From JBNJEA01 sp051745395 (GTDB taxonomy: Bacteria > Desulfobacterota > Desulfobacteria > Desulfobacterales > Desulfosalsimonadaceae), in assembly GCA_051745395.1 (NCBI GenBank), contig JBNJEA010000019.1, positions 1 to 31,252 of the forward strand: 31,252 nt of DNA. Direction: 5' to 3'. The translations under genes and the position numbers were made by a program. How positions within the stretch are numbered: position 1 is the stretch's first letter; every line of letters starts with the position of its first letter. Positions 14,824 through 23,172 of the stretch are shown here, one piece after another. The notes beneath the pieces are model-generated. The model did no database searches. It saw nothing but the letters and a program-made list of their open reading frames with translations, and was not told the origin of the DNA.

Positions 14824-14984
14824 CAAGCTTCTCCTTTTGTTTTCAGGCAAATCGTTTTTTAGCAGCCGCCAAAGTTCCGATTCCCCCGGGCGTTTTGCCT
14901 GGTTACGCCCCGGTCGGCATCGCTTTTGGGGCTGCCGGCCCTATATGGAAAACAAGGCAGACCGCGCCTTATGTGCCTGTGGCG

Positions 14985-15995
14985 TTAACATATTCTCGGC
15001 AGTTGATCGCCGGTGAGCATGTCGACGATGCGTTCTCCGCCGATGCCGGTTTCCATGACCACCTTTCCGGGGTGAGCCGGGACCACCTCTCCGATGACGG
15101 CGGCATCTGCACCGCAGGGATCGGCCTGTATCGCCGAAAGCACGGCGTCGGCATGGTCGCTGTCGACAAACGCGATCAGTTTGCCCTCGTTTGCGACATA
15201 TAACGGGTCAAAACCGAGCAGTTCACACAATCCCGCAATCGCGCTTTTTACCGGGATGCGCTCCTCGATGATGCGGATACCCACCTCCGATTGGCCGGCG
15301 ATTTCGTTTAATGCCGTGCCGACCCCGCCGCGCGTGGGGTCGCGAAGCACGTGAATATCCGGGCATACATTGACCATGCGCTCGACCATGTGGTTTAGCG
15401 CGGCGCTGTCGCTGGCAATGGGTGCACTAAAAGACAGCTCCGACCTTTTCGACAGAATCGTTATGCCGTGGTCGGCGATCGTGCCGCTTACAATGATTTT
15501 GTCACCCGGCCGGGCATTTTTTGCGGAAATATGGACGCCCGGATACATCAGGCCGATGCCCGAGGTGTTGATGAAAATTTTATCCGCCGCCCCCCGGGCG
15601 ACGACCTTGGTATCGCCGGTAACCACCTGCACGCCCGCATTTTCGGCTGCTTTTCCCATGGCCGCCAGTATCTTTTTCAAGTCATCGACCGCAAAGCCTT
15701 CCTCGATGATTAGGCCGGCGCTGATATATTGCGGCCGGGCCCCGCACATGGCCACATCGTTGACCGTGCCGTTTATGGCCAAATCGCCGATATTGCCGCC
15801 GGGGAAAAAGAGCGGGTCGACCACATAGGAATCCGTGGAAAAGGCCACCCGGCTGTCGGCCATATCAAAGGATGCGCCGTCTTCCATGCGGTTGAGTATG
15901 GGGTTGTCGAAAACCGGCAGCATCATCTCGGAAATCAGGTGATTGGACTGTCTGCCGCCGCTGCCGTGATCAAGGAGAATATAGTCGCTGCTCAT
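14985..15995 (-). CDS. hypE: hydrogenase maturation protein HypE
   Basis: HypE accepts a carbamoyl group from HypF on its C-terminal cysteine and dehydrates it with ATP to a thiocyanate, the source of the cyanide ligands. The 336-residue product has the AIR-synthase/PurM-like fold signature: LDHGSGGRQSNHLI at the start, NGTVNDVAMCGA and VVTGDTKVV in the middle, and RDPTRGGVGTALNEIA. It ends PRIC with the essential terminal cysteine. The start at 15995 lacks a clear ribosome site but matches the family. It lies 82 bases after hypD and 161 bases before the small-subunit gene; the latter gap could hold a second promoter, though none was recognised. Confidence 0.96.
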   Translation of the reverse strand: MSSDYILLDHGSGGRQSNHLISEMMLPVFDNPILNRMEDGASFDMADSRVAFSTDSYVVDPLFFPGGNIGDLAINGTVNDVAMCGARPQYISAGLIIEEGFAVDDLKKILAAMGKAAENAGVQVVTGDTKVVARGAADKIFINTSGIGLMYPGVHISAKNARPGDKIIVSGTIADHGITILSKRSELSFSAPIASDSAALNHMVERMVNVCPDIHVLRDPTRGGVGTALNEIAGQSEVGIRIIEERIPVKSAIAGLCELLGFDPLYVANEGKLIAFVDSDHADAVLSAIQADPCGADAAVIGEVVPAHPGKVVMETGIGGERIVDMLTGDQLPRIC

Positions 15996-16077
15996 GTCGT
16001 TTAAAATGGTATGTTAATAATTAATAGTAATGGTGCCGGTATCGACTTTCAAATCGCTATTTTCATAATTTTTTTCA

Positions 16078-17160
16078 TTATCGTTCATACTTGAAGTATG
16101 CCGCACAGGTGCCCTCGGTGGAGACCATGCAGGGCCCCACCGGTTCCATGGGGGTGCAGGCGCTTTTATAGAGCCGGCATTCGGGCGGCGTTTTTTTTCC
16201 GGTCAAAATATCGCCGCAGGCACAGCCCGTTGGCGGTGCCGCATCTTTAACGGAAATGCTGAATTTTTCCACGGCATCAAAGGCGGAAAACTTTTTGCGG
16301 AATTTCAGCCCGCTGTCGGCAATGCGGCCGAGACCGCGCCAGTTGGCATCACAGGTTTCAAAGACCGTATCCATTACCTGCTTGGCACCCGGGTTGCCCT
16401 GCGCGGTTACCGCCCGGGGGTAGCAGTTTTTCAGCCGGGGGGTGTTTTCGTAAAGCATCTGCGAAAGATCGGAAATCGCCTGGAGCATGTCCACGGGTTC
16501 AAAACCGGCCACCGCGCACGGCACCCGGTGTTTGTCAAAAAAATCGCTGTAGCCGTCGGTGCCGATGATCACCGAGACATGACCGGGCAGGATAAAGCCG
16601 TCGATTTGGACGGCCTCCATGTCCATCAAGGCTTCCAGCGCCGGCGGGACGGTTTTGTGCATAGCAAACACGGTAAAGTTTTCGATTCCGGCCTGTTGGG
16701 CGGTCAAAACCGAGGCCGCGATAGTCGGAGCCGTGGTTTCAAATCCCACGCCAAGGAAGACGACGGTTTTGTCCGGGGCTTGCCGGGCCATGTCGACGGC
16801 ATCTGCGGCGCAATAGACAATCCGGATATCTTCGCCGGCCGCCTTTTCTTTCTGAAGCGAGGACCCGGTGCCCGGGACCCGGATTAAATCCCCGAAAGTG
16901 GCGACAATCGTATCTTTTTCCCGGGCAAGCCTGATGGCGGCATCGATTTCGCCCTGGGCGGTGACACATACCGGGCAGCCCGGCCCGGAGAGCAGGCAAA
17001 TGGTATCGGGCAGCACCGAACGGATGCCGTTTCTGAAAATCGAGACGGTATGGGTGCCGCAAACTTCCATGAGCCGGATGTTTTGATGGCTGTTTGCGGC
17101 AATTTCCTCGATGATTTTCCGGCAGAGCCGGCTGTCACGGTATTCGCTGATGTGCTGCAT
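16078..17160 (-). CDS. hypD: hydrogenase maturation protein HypD
   Basis: HypD is the [4Fe-4S] scaffold on which, with HypC, the Fe(CN)2CO unit is built. The 360-residue product shows CGTHT (Cys34-His37), GPGCPVC (Cys62, Cys65) and a C-terminal cysteine cluster (TGCACGDIL, PECRLYKSAC, GPCMVSTEGTC) for the iron-sulfur centre. The ATG at 17160 starts six bases after the hypF stop, so the two are probably translationally coupled. Cytosolic. Confidence 0.96.
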   Translation of the reverse strand: MQHISEYRDSRLCRKIIEEIAANSHQNIRLMEVCGTHTVSIFRNGIRSVLPDTICLLSGPGCPVCVTAQGEIDAAIRLAREKDTIVATFGDLIRVPGTGSSLQKEKAAGEDIRIVYCAADAVDMARQAPDKTVVFLGVGFETTAPTIAASVLTAQQAGIENFTVFAMHKTVPPALEALMDMEAVQIDGFILPGHVSVIIGTDGYSDFFDKHRVPCAVAGFEPVDMLQAISDLSQMLYENTPRLKNCYPRAVTAQGNPGAKQVMDTVFETCDANWRGLGRIADSGLKFRKKFSAFDAVEKFSISVKDAAPPTGCACGDILTGKKTPPECRLYKSACTPMEPVGPCMVSTEGTCAAYFKYER

Positions 17161-17166
17161 GTGGTT

Positions 17167-19503
17167 TTACGTCTCGAAAGGCTGTGTCAATAAAGGGTCG
17201 TTTTTCACCTTGGCTGCGGCCACCATCGCCTGCCCCAAACAAATCCCGCCGTCGTTTGCCGGCACCTGGCGGTTTGTAAACACGGCAAACCCCCTTGATG
17301 CGAGCTGATCGGACAAGCCGTTGAGCAAAAGGGCGTTTTGAAACACCCCGCCGCTCAACGCCACCCGGTTGATGCCGCTTTGTTTCCGGAGTTGTTCACA
17401 GAGGTCGGCAAACAGATAAATCAGCGTGACATGGAACCGGGTGGCCATCTGCGAAACGGAGGCCCCCTGTTTTTGGTCGTCTACGACAGACCGGATCATC
17501 GGCTTGACCGGTATTTGGATCGGCTGTGTGGCCATGATTTCATAATCGTAGCACATGGATCTTTGAAGCGCGTCAATGGTGTCTTCGGCGTGCATTTCAA
17601 GTGCCATGGCCGCCTGGCCCTCGAAATCGACGTGGTTGGAAATGCCGACAATGGCGGCAACCCCGTCGAACAGGCGCCCCAGGCTCGAGGTTAGGGGGCT
17701 GTTGATTTCTTTTGCCACCATTTCGCAGACAATGTCGAGATCGCCGGCATCTATTTCCGAAAGAAACGGCAGATCGAGCTCCCGGAACGTATCACCGAAG
17801 GCATCGAGCAGGTAACTGAGCCCCATCCGCCAGGGCGCCTTGATGGCGGCCGCACCGCCCGGCATGGCCACGCACGACAGGTGGGCGGCGCGCTGGAATT
17901 GCTCCGCGGATGCGACCAGGGCTTCCCCGCCCCAGATGGTGCCGTCGGTGCCGTAGCCGGTGCCGTCTAATGCCAGGCCGATGACTTTGCCGTCGATGTG
18001 GTTTTCCGCCATGCAGGAGACAATATGGGCGTGGTGGTGCTGGACGGCAATCCGGGGGAACCGGGTTTGTTTTTCGGCGTACTGGGTACTCAGGTAGCCG
18101 GGGTGCATGTCATGGGCGATATATGCCGGCTCAATGGCGAGGATGCGCTGCATGTGCGCGATGGTGTGGCGGAAAAAATCAAGCGCCTTGCGGTTTTCAA
18201 GATCACCGATGTGCTGGCTGACAAATGCATGGGCGCCCTTGGTCAGGCAGACCGTGTTTTTTAATTCCGCCCCGCAGGCCAGGATATTGGGCGGGGAGTG
18301 GTCCAAAAAAACCGGCGTGGGCACGTATCCGCGCGACCGGCGCAAAAATCGTTTGGCCCCGGCGGTGTGGCGGACAATGGAATCATCGCTGCGGAGGTAA
18401 ATGTCGCGGTTGTGTACCAGGAAATAATCGGCGATACCGGAAAGGTTTTTGATGGCCTCCGTGTTGTCAATGGCGATGGGCTCTTCACTTACATTGCCGC
18501 TGGTCATGACCAGCATCTTGCATCCATGAAAAAACAGCAGGTAGTGCAGGGGCGTGTAGGGCAGCATCACGCCGAAATAACGGTTTTCCGGGCAAACATT
18601 TTCGGCGATGGCATTGGGGTGGCGCTTTTGCAGCAGCACGATCGGCCGCTGCACCGATTGCAGAAGGGCTTTTTCTTCGGCCGTGATGCGGGCAAAGCCT
18701 TCGATGGCCGAAAGGTTTTCGGCCATGAGGGCAAAGGGCTTTTCCGCCCGGTGCTTTCCGGCACGGAGCCGGTGGACCGCATCCCGGTTTTGCGCGTCCA
18801 CGGCCAGGTGAAAACCGCCCAGGCCTTTGACTGCCAGGATGTATCCGTTTTGCAGCAACCGGCCGGCATGGGCGATCGGTTCGGCCGCCCCGACGTCTTT
18901 TCCGTGATTATCGAAAAGCCCCTCATGGGGGCCGCATGCCGGACAGGCGTTGGGCTGGGCGTGAAACCGCCGGCTGCCCGGATCGTCATATTCGGCCTGG
19001 CAGCGCGGGCACATGGGAAAATGTTTCATCGAGGTATTGGGCCGGTCATAGGGGATATCATCTACAATGGTATAGCGCGGCCCGCAGTTGGTGCAGTTGA
19101 TAAACGGATAGCCGAAGCGCCGGTCCGCCGGGTCGAATAATTCGGCAAGACAATCGTTGCAGATGGAAACATCGGGTGAAATCAGGGTGGTGCGCCTGCC
19201 GCCGGCCCGGCTGTGGCGGATTGAAAATCCGCTGCAATTCAAAGGCGCTGCCGGCCTCTGGACAATGTCGGTGATATGGGCCAGCGGCGGGGCCTGGGTT
19301 TCAATGTCGTCGACAAATGCCGCAATGGCACCGGCGTTGCCTTCGATATGGATTTCCACCCCGGTCGCGGTGTTGGCCACGGTGCCGTTGAGACCGTAGC
19401 CGGTGGCGAGCTGATAGATAAAGGGGCGAAAGCCGACACCCTGGACAATGCCTTTGATTTCCAGCGATTGGGCGGTACCGGTTTCCACCTTGCCGTTTCG
19501 CAT
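17167..19503 (-). CDS. hypF: carbamoyltransferase HypF
   Basis: HypF converts carbamoyl phosphate and ATP to a carbamoyl adenylate and passes the carbamoyl group to HypE. The 778-residue product has all family modules in order: an acylphosphatase domain (VQGVGFRPFIYQLA near residue 20), paired zinc-finger motifs (CNDC, CTNC, CPRC, CPAC), a YrdC-like domain (ILAVKGLGGFHLAVDA), and a Kae1-like carbamoyltransferase domain with HHHAHIVSCMAE and ALDGTGYGTDG. The start is uncertain: ATG at 19503 is chosen, and a TTG at 19536 would add 11 residues; neither has a clear ribosome site. It follows hypC by about 110 bases and precedes hypD by six. Cytosolic. Confidence 0.95.
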   Translation of the reverse strand: MRNGKVETGTAQSLEIKGIVQGVGFRPFIYQLATGYGLNGTVANTATGVEIHIEGNAGAIAAFVDDIETQAPPLAHITDIVQRPAAPLNCSGFSIRHSRAGGRRTTLISPDVSICNDCLAELFDPADRRFGYPFINCTNCGPRYTIVDDIPYDRPNTSMKHFPMCPRCQAEYDDPGSRRFHAQPNACPACGPHEGLFDNHGKDVGAAEPIAHAGRLLQNGYILAVKGLGGFHLAVDAQNRDAVHRLRAGKHRAEKPFALMAENLSAIEGFARITAEEKALLQSVQRPIVLLQKRHPNAIAENVCPENRYFGVMLPYTPLHYLLFFHGCKMLVMTSGNVSEEPIAIDNTEAIKNLSGIADYFLVHNRDIYLRSDDSIVRHTAGAKRFLRRSRGYVPTPVFLDHSPPNILACGAELKNTVCLTKGAHAFVSQHIGDLENRKALDFFRHTIAHMQRILAIEPAYIAHDMHPGYLSTQYAEKQTRFPRIAVQHHHAHIVSCMAENHIDGKVIGLALDGTGYGTDGTIWGGEALVASAEQFQRAAHLSCVAMPGGAAAIKAPWRMGLSYLLDAFGDTFRELDLPFLSEIDAGDLDIVCEMVAKEINSPLTSSLGRLFDGVAAIVGISNHVDFEGQAAMALEMHAEDTIDALQRSMCYDYEIMATQPIQIPVKPMIRSVVDDQKQGASVSQMATRFHVTLIYLFADLCEQLRKQSGINRVALSGGVFQNALLLNGLSDQLASRGFAVFTNRQVPANDGGICLGQAMVAAAKVKNDPLLTQPFET

Positions 19504-19614
19504 TTGCTGTAATCTGCCGTTTTGTTCCGTCAACAATGTTTAGAATTTATTCGAAAAAAACCGAACAGTGTAAAAAATGCAGCCAGCGCATTGGCTTGCC
19601 CTGGTCGGCCGTGG

Positions 19615-19848
19615 TCAATTGTCCGGTGGGTTTTCGGAAAAAAAGTGTTCCCGCATAAAATTCAGCGATTCCAGTGCGGCGGCCTCGTCGAGAACCTGAA
19701 TGGCAAATCCGGCATGAACGATGACATAATCGCCGACTTTGGCATTTTCGACCAGCATGAGACTGGCCTTTCGTTGGACGCCTTCCACGTCTATGGTGGC
19801 GATTCCGGATTCGATATCGATTATTTTCGATGGGATGGCAAGGCACAT
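19615..19848 (-). CDS. hypC: hydrogenase assembly chaperone HypC/HupF
   Basis: HypC carries the iron centre with HypD and escorts it to the large-subunit precursor. The 77-residue product begins MCLAIPSKI with the essential Cys2 (exposed after loss of Met1), and has VGDYVIVHAGFAIQVLDE. The ATG at 19848 is fixed by that motif; the open frame extends upstream to 19947 but those residues are not part of the family and would overlap the predicted promoter. It is the first gene of the leftward hydrogenase block. Cytosolic; firm. Confidence 0.95.
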   Translation of the reverse strand: MCLAIPSKIIDIESGIATIDVEGVQRKASLMLVENAKVGDYVIVHAGFAIQVLDEAAALESLNFMREHFFSENPPDN

Positions 19849-19918
19849 GATAAAATCTCTGCGGGATGAAGTATTGTAAAAATCAGGAGAATCCATAAAA
19901 ACCATGTATACCAGATTG

Positions 19919-19947
19919 AGTTTAATATAGATTTTAAATGTTTCCAA
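19919..19947 (-). promoter_or_regulatory. probable promoter of the hyp-hydrogenase block
   Basis: Read leftward, TTGGAA (19947-19942) is followed after 17 bases by TAAACT (19924-19919), each matching consensus at four of six positions. It lies in an AT-rich gap about 70 bases before hypC. No operator was recognised. Confidence 0.45.
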
Positions 19948-20048
19948 GTAAAAATTTTAAGTGTAGGCCGATTTCCAAAATAATGAAAAATTGCCTTAAT
20001 AATAAAGGGATTTCTACCTGGTAAAAGGCGGTATGGATGCCGCTGTCT

Positions 20049-21347
20049 TTATAGCGTTGCGGCGCCCATCAGGAGAATAAAATAAACAACCGCCGCAGCG
20101 ACAATAATGCCGCACGGCCACCACAGGTGCGGATAAACGGCTTTCATGCCGGTATTGAAGTATTGGTTGGACAGCAAGAGGCAAAGGTGCAGCGGCGAAA
20201 GCAGCACCCCGACAAATCCGCAGGAAAGGGCCACCATTACATAGGGCAGCACCCAGTGACCGGTGGCTGCAGCATCAGTCAAGGGCATCAGTATGGGAAA
20301 AGCCGCCCCCACCACCGCCACGGTGATGCCGGTGATAATGCCCACCAAAAACGGCAGCAGCACCGCTATTGCCACAATGGGGATTTTCAGATAAAGCAGT
20401 TCGGCAGCGATGGCATCAATGGCGCCGCTGTCTTCGAGAATCCCCTTGAAAACAAAGATGGCCGCCATCATGTAGACCATCTGCACAAGGCGGGTATTGA
20501 TTACAATGGGCCGCAGTATGCCAACCGGCATCCGATTGGCCCGCCAGACCCAGTAAATGGCGATAAACAGGGCAAGGATCAAGCCGATTTCCTTGGAAAC
20601 GGGCAAGCCGGCAGAAAACTTTGTCAGCAGGCTTCCGGTGCCCAGACCGAAGACGATGACAAAAAGGATGGGCAAAAGCTCTTTGATAAACGGAGCGGCC
20701 GGCGTCCTGGGGATTGGTCCCTTCCGGCTGCCGGTTTCCGGAAGACGATAGCGCGAAATTTGGGCAAAGCCCAGTGCCAGGGCGAGAAGCGAAAACAGGC
20801 ACATGACCGCCATCAGCCGGTCCAGTCCGACGCCGGAAAGTCCGGCGGCCAAAAGGATCCCCGGATACAGGGGCCACCAGTATTCCCAGATGTGGCGGAA
20901 CCAGTAGTTGATAAAACTGAGCTGATCCCCGGTGATGCCGGCGCGTCGGCCCAGGGTTTTGACCATCGGCGCTGAAAAGACGGCCCCGCCGGGCATGGGC
21001 AGCAAGCCGATTAATGCGGGAAAGATAATGAGATTGATCCGGGGGTTTGCGATGATGCCCTCAAAGGCGGAAAGCATCCGTTTCATCTGTCCCGATTGTT
21101 CGAGCAGATGGGAAAAAATCAGGATCTGTGCGACCACCACCATAAGGCTTGCGGCCCGGGCCTGCGTGGCGGCATTGAAAATCGACTGGATGGCGGCCGC
21201 CGGGCCGAGTCCGAACAGCAAGCACAGCAGGACCGATCCGCAGATAAAGGCGTTGCCGAGCGACCACTTTTTCCGGATTGCCAGCACAACGAAACCGAAG
21301 GCAATCATCACCCGAACGGCGGCCGGGATCGCATGGATGAAAGACAT
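20049..21347 (-). CDS. DUF401-family integral membrane protein
   Basis: The 432-residue product is hydrophobic throughout, with about ten or more predicted membrane segments. It carries the motif NYWFRHIWEYWWPLYPG near residue 145, which I recognise as typical of the DUF401 family. LPMPGGAVFSAPM precedes it. Near the C-terminus GIITGITVAVVGAAFP and LSCGFVGVLLSPLHLCLL suggest a transporter-like repeat fold similar to gluconate/citrate-type permeases. The substrate is unknown. The ATG at 21347 is the only good start but has no clear ribosome site. It lies downstream of the HU terminator and 200 bases upstream of hypC on the same strand, so it is probably not part of the hydrogenase operon. Confidence 0.85.
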   Translation of the reverse strand: MSFIHAIPAAVRVMIAFGFVVLAIRKKWSLGNAFICGSVLLCLLFGLGPAAAIQSIFNAATQARAASLMVVVAQILIFSHLLEQSGQMKRMLSAFEGIIANPRINLIIFPALIGLLPMPGGAVFSAPMVKTLGRRAGITGDQLSFINYWFRHIWEYWWPLYPGILLAAGLSGVGLDRLMAVMCLFSLLALALGFAQISRYRLPETGSRKGPIPRTPAAPFIKELLPILFVIVFGLGTGSLLTKFSAGLPVSKEIGLILALFIAIYWVWRANRMPVGILRPIVINTRLVQMVYMMAAIFVFKGILEDSGAIDAIAAELLYLKIPIVAIAVLLPFLVGIITGITVAVVGAAFPILMPLTDAAATGHWVLPYVMVALSCGFVGVLLSPLHLCLLLSNQYFNTGMKAVYPHLWWPCGIIVAAAVVYFILLMGAATL

Positions 21348-21411
21348 GGGGCGCTATGGTAGACTTTCGTAGAAGAAACGGCGTAACGATCGGATACCGC
21401 TGCCGTTGAAG

Positions 21412-21466
21412 AAAAATAAAAATGTGCCCCGCCGGCGAGACACATTCCAGGCACATTTTTATTTTT
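21412..21466 (-). terminator. bidirectional intrinsic terminator downstream of the HU gene
   Basis: aaaaataaaaatgtgcc (21412-21428) pairs perfectly with its 17-base complement at 21450-21466. The A/T-rich outer part supplies a T-rich tail in either direction. Read leftward it ends the HU transcript. Confidence 0.85.
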
Positions 21467-21502
21467 TAAAACCGGTTTTGCCGAATTAAAATGGTCGTCC
21501 GA

Positions 21503-21772
21503 CTAATTCAGCGCGTCCTTCAATGCTTTGCCGGGGGTGAATTTGGGCACATTGCGGGCCTTGATGTTGATCGGCGCACCGGTCTGCGGATTGCGGCCGG
21601 TGCGGGCTTCCCGTTTGACCGGTTTGAATGTCCCGAAGCCAACCAGGGTCACACTGTCGCCATCGGAAAGTGCGCCGGTAATGGCGTCGACCATGGAATC
21701 CACTGCTGCCTGGGCTTCTTTTTTGGTGCTGACGACTTTTGCGACTTCATTGACTAAATCTGCCTTGTTCAC
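21503..21772 (-). CDS. HU-family DNA-binding protein
   Basis: HU proteins bend and compact DNA as small dimers. The 89-residue product has the full family pattern: MNKADLVNEVA at the start, the beta-arm region VTLVGFGTFKPVKREARTGR with the intercalating proline in NPQTGAPINI, and VPKFTPGKALKD at the end. The start codon is GTG at 21772 with AAAGGAG seven bases upstream. It is transcribed alone, closed by the terminator at 21412-21466. HU versus IHF subunit cannot be fully separated by eye, but the length and sequence favour HU. Confidence 0.95.
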   Translation of the reverse strand: MNKADLVNEVAKVVSTKKEAQAAVDSMVDAITGALSDGDSVTLVGFGTFKPVKREARTGRNPQTGAPINIKARNVPKFTPGKALKDALN

Positions 21773-21825
21773 TTGACGACTCCTTTCATTTTACGGGTTA
21801 GATGAACACTCATTTGCCACGATAG

Positions 21826-21843
21826 TTTCGTATTTGAACGAAA
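21826..21843. promoter_or_regulatory. small inverted repeat upstream of the HU gene
   Basis: tttcgt (21826-21831) and acgaaa (21838-21843) form a symmetrical pair around six bases, about 55 bases before the HU start codon. It could be an operator or a short hairpin in the leader; nothing more can be said. Confidence 0.25.
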
Positions 21844-21974
21844 ATCGTCTTTTTGGGTCGGAAACGATTTGCGATCCCTGCGCGATGAAAAAAAATGGTA
21901 TTAAGGGCGCTTGTCCACGGCAATGCTGTTTTTGCCCGGAAACGAATTTTGTTTTTCGAACCATTGTTTTTCCA

Positions 21975-22004
21975 TTTTTACTTCCATGAAAAACCGTTTG
22001 TCAA
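21975..22004 (-). promoter_or_regulatory. possible promoter for the HU gene
   Basis: Read leftward, perfect TTGACA (22004-21999) is followed after 18 bases by TAAAAA (21980-21975). It would give a leader of nearly 200 bases before the GTG at 21772. The 303-base gap between HU and pilD (21773-22075) otherwise shows no credible gene. Confidence 0.35.
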
Positions 22005-22075
22005 GAGGGATTTGGGGGTTTCGCCAGTTTTTACCCGAAAAAACGCTTTTCGTATTACCCAAATCGATTTTGGTA

Positions 22076-22855
22076 TTAGAACGGTTTTATGCCGTAGAGA
22101 TACCAGTGAATCAAGGATTGCCCGAAAAATACGTATATTATGGCGCCAAAGGCAAGAAACGGTCCGAAGGGTACGGCCAGCTTCAAATTTTTTCCGGAAA
22201 CGAGCATTATCGTTCCCCCTATGAGGGTGCCGGTCACCGAAGCCGCAAAGATGGTCAAAATTACGCCCTGCCATCCGATTACGGCCCCGATCATGGCCAG
22301 CAGCTTGATATCGCCGCCGCCCATGCCCTCGCTTCCGGTGATCAGGTAGTAGCCGACGGTGACGGCATAGAGGCTGCCGCCGCCTGCGATAATGCCGATT
22401 ATGGAATCGATGTAATGGATCTGGGGCAGCAAAAGAGCACCGGCGAAAAAGATCGGGATGCCGGGCAGGGTGATGATGTCGGGAATAATCTGGTGATCGA
22501 GATCGATGAATGTGATGACGAGCAAAACGGCAATAAATATGAAATAGATCAGCGTAAAATAGTGCAGTCCGAATTTCATTACACTACATACCGCAAATCC
22601 GCCGGATAACAGTTCTACCAGGGGATAGCGCAATGATATCGGTTCATTGCAAAACCGACACTTGCCGGCCAGCCAGATATAGCTCAGAACCGGGATATTG
22701 TCGTAGAAGCGGATCGGGGTCTTGCAGCGGGGGCACCGGGAACCGGGGCTGACAACGGAATCCTTTCCGGGCAATCGGCATATGCAGACATTTAAAAACG
22801 AGCCGACGCAGAGTCCGAAGCAAAAACCTGCAATGAGAACAAATGGGTTTGACAT
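22076..22855 (-). CDS. pilD: prepilin peptidase (type IV leader peptidase, PilD/GspO)
   Basis: PilD cleaves the leader of type IV pilins and pseudopilins and N-methylates the new N-terminus, in the inner membrane. The 259-residue product has the N-terminal methyltransferase-type domain with two CxxC pairs (41-44 and 66-69). Eight or so membrane segments follow, with the aspartyl-protease residues in FIDLDHQIIPD (near 118-120) and the GxGD-type motif GMGGGDIK (Asp182). The ATG at 22855 gives the expected SNPFVLIAGFCFGLCVGSFLN start. No pilus genes are adjacent. It is divergent from lon across a 317-base gap. Confidence 0.95.
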   Translation of the reverse strand: MSNPFVLIAGFCFGLCVGSFLNVCICRLPGKDSVVSPGSRCPRCKTPIRFYDNIPVLSYIWLAGKCRFCNEPISLRYPLVELLSGGFAVCSVMKFGLHYFTLIYFIFIAVLLVITFIDLDHQIIPDIITLPGIPIFFAGALLLPQIHYIDSIIGIIAGGGSLYAVTVGYYLITGSEGMGGGDIKLLAMIGAVIGWQGVILTIFAASVTGTLIGGTIMLVSGKNLKLAVPFGPFLAFGAIIYVFFGQSLIHWYLYGIKPF

Positions 22856-23028
22856 GGGCCCAGCCGTGATTAATAATGAAGGAAGATTGAATCCGTGTGT
22901 GCGTAAAACCGGCCTTTTGCCGCAAACAATGCCGGTCGTTTCAGGTGATGCGAAATAATACGATATACGATGTGGTTGTTTTTACCATAACACAACGGAT
23001 TTCAAAAATTGTTTTTTGTCAGTAAGTG

Positions 23029-23057
23029 TTGACGACACGGCGTATAACTGCTTTATT
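23029..23057 (+). promoter_or_regulatory. possible lon promoter
   Basis: TTGACG (23029-23034) is followed after 17 bases by TTTATT (23052-23057), giving a leader of about 110 bases before the ATG at 23173. No clear heat-shock sigma-32 element or CIRCE repeat was seen in 22856-23172, which otherwise holds no gene. Confidence 0.4.
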
Positions 23058-23172
23058 GCGCAAAATATTTTGCCGCCGGTGCCGGCGATTGACGGATAAA
23101 CAGAAAAAATTTCATGATATATCAAAATATTGGAAGGTTGCATTGATCAATAAAAAAAATTCAGGAGCCACA

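Noticed and set aside
18298..19140. 280-codon plus-strand frame opposite hypF
   Set aside because: It is a shadow of hypF, with no recognisable domain or ribosome site.
21901..21987. 28-codon ORF on the minus strand between pilD and HU
   Set aside because: It lacks a good ribosome site, and the most plausible promoter (21975-22004) would start transcription after its start codons.
23026..23172. Upstream in-frame extension of Lon
   Set aside because: The extra 49 residues are basic and unrelated to the family, overlap the likely promoter, and the ATG at 23173 has a good AGGAG site.
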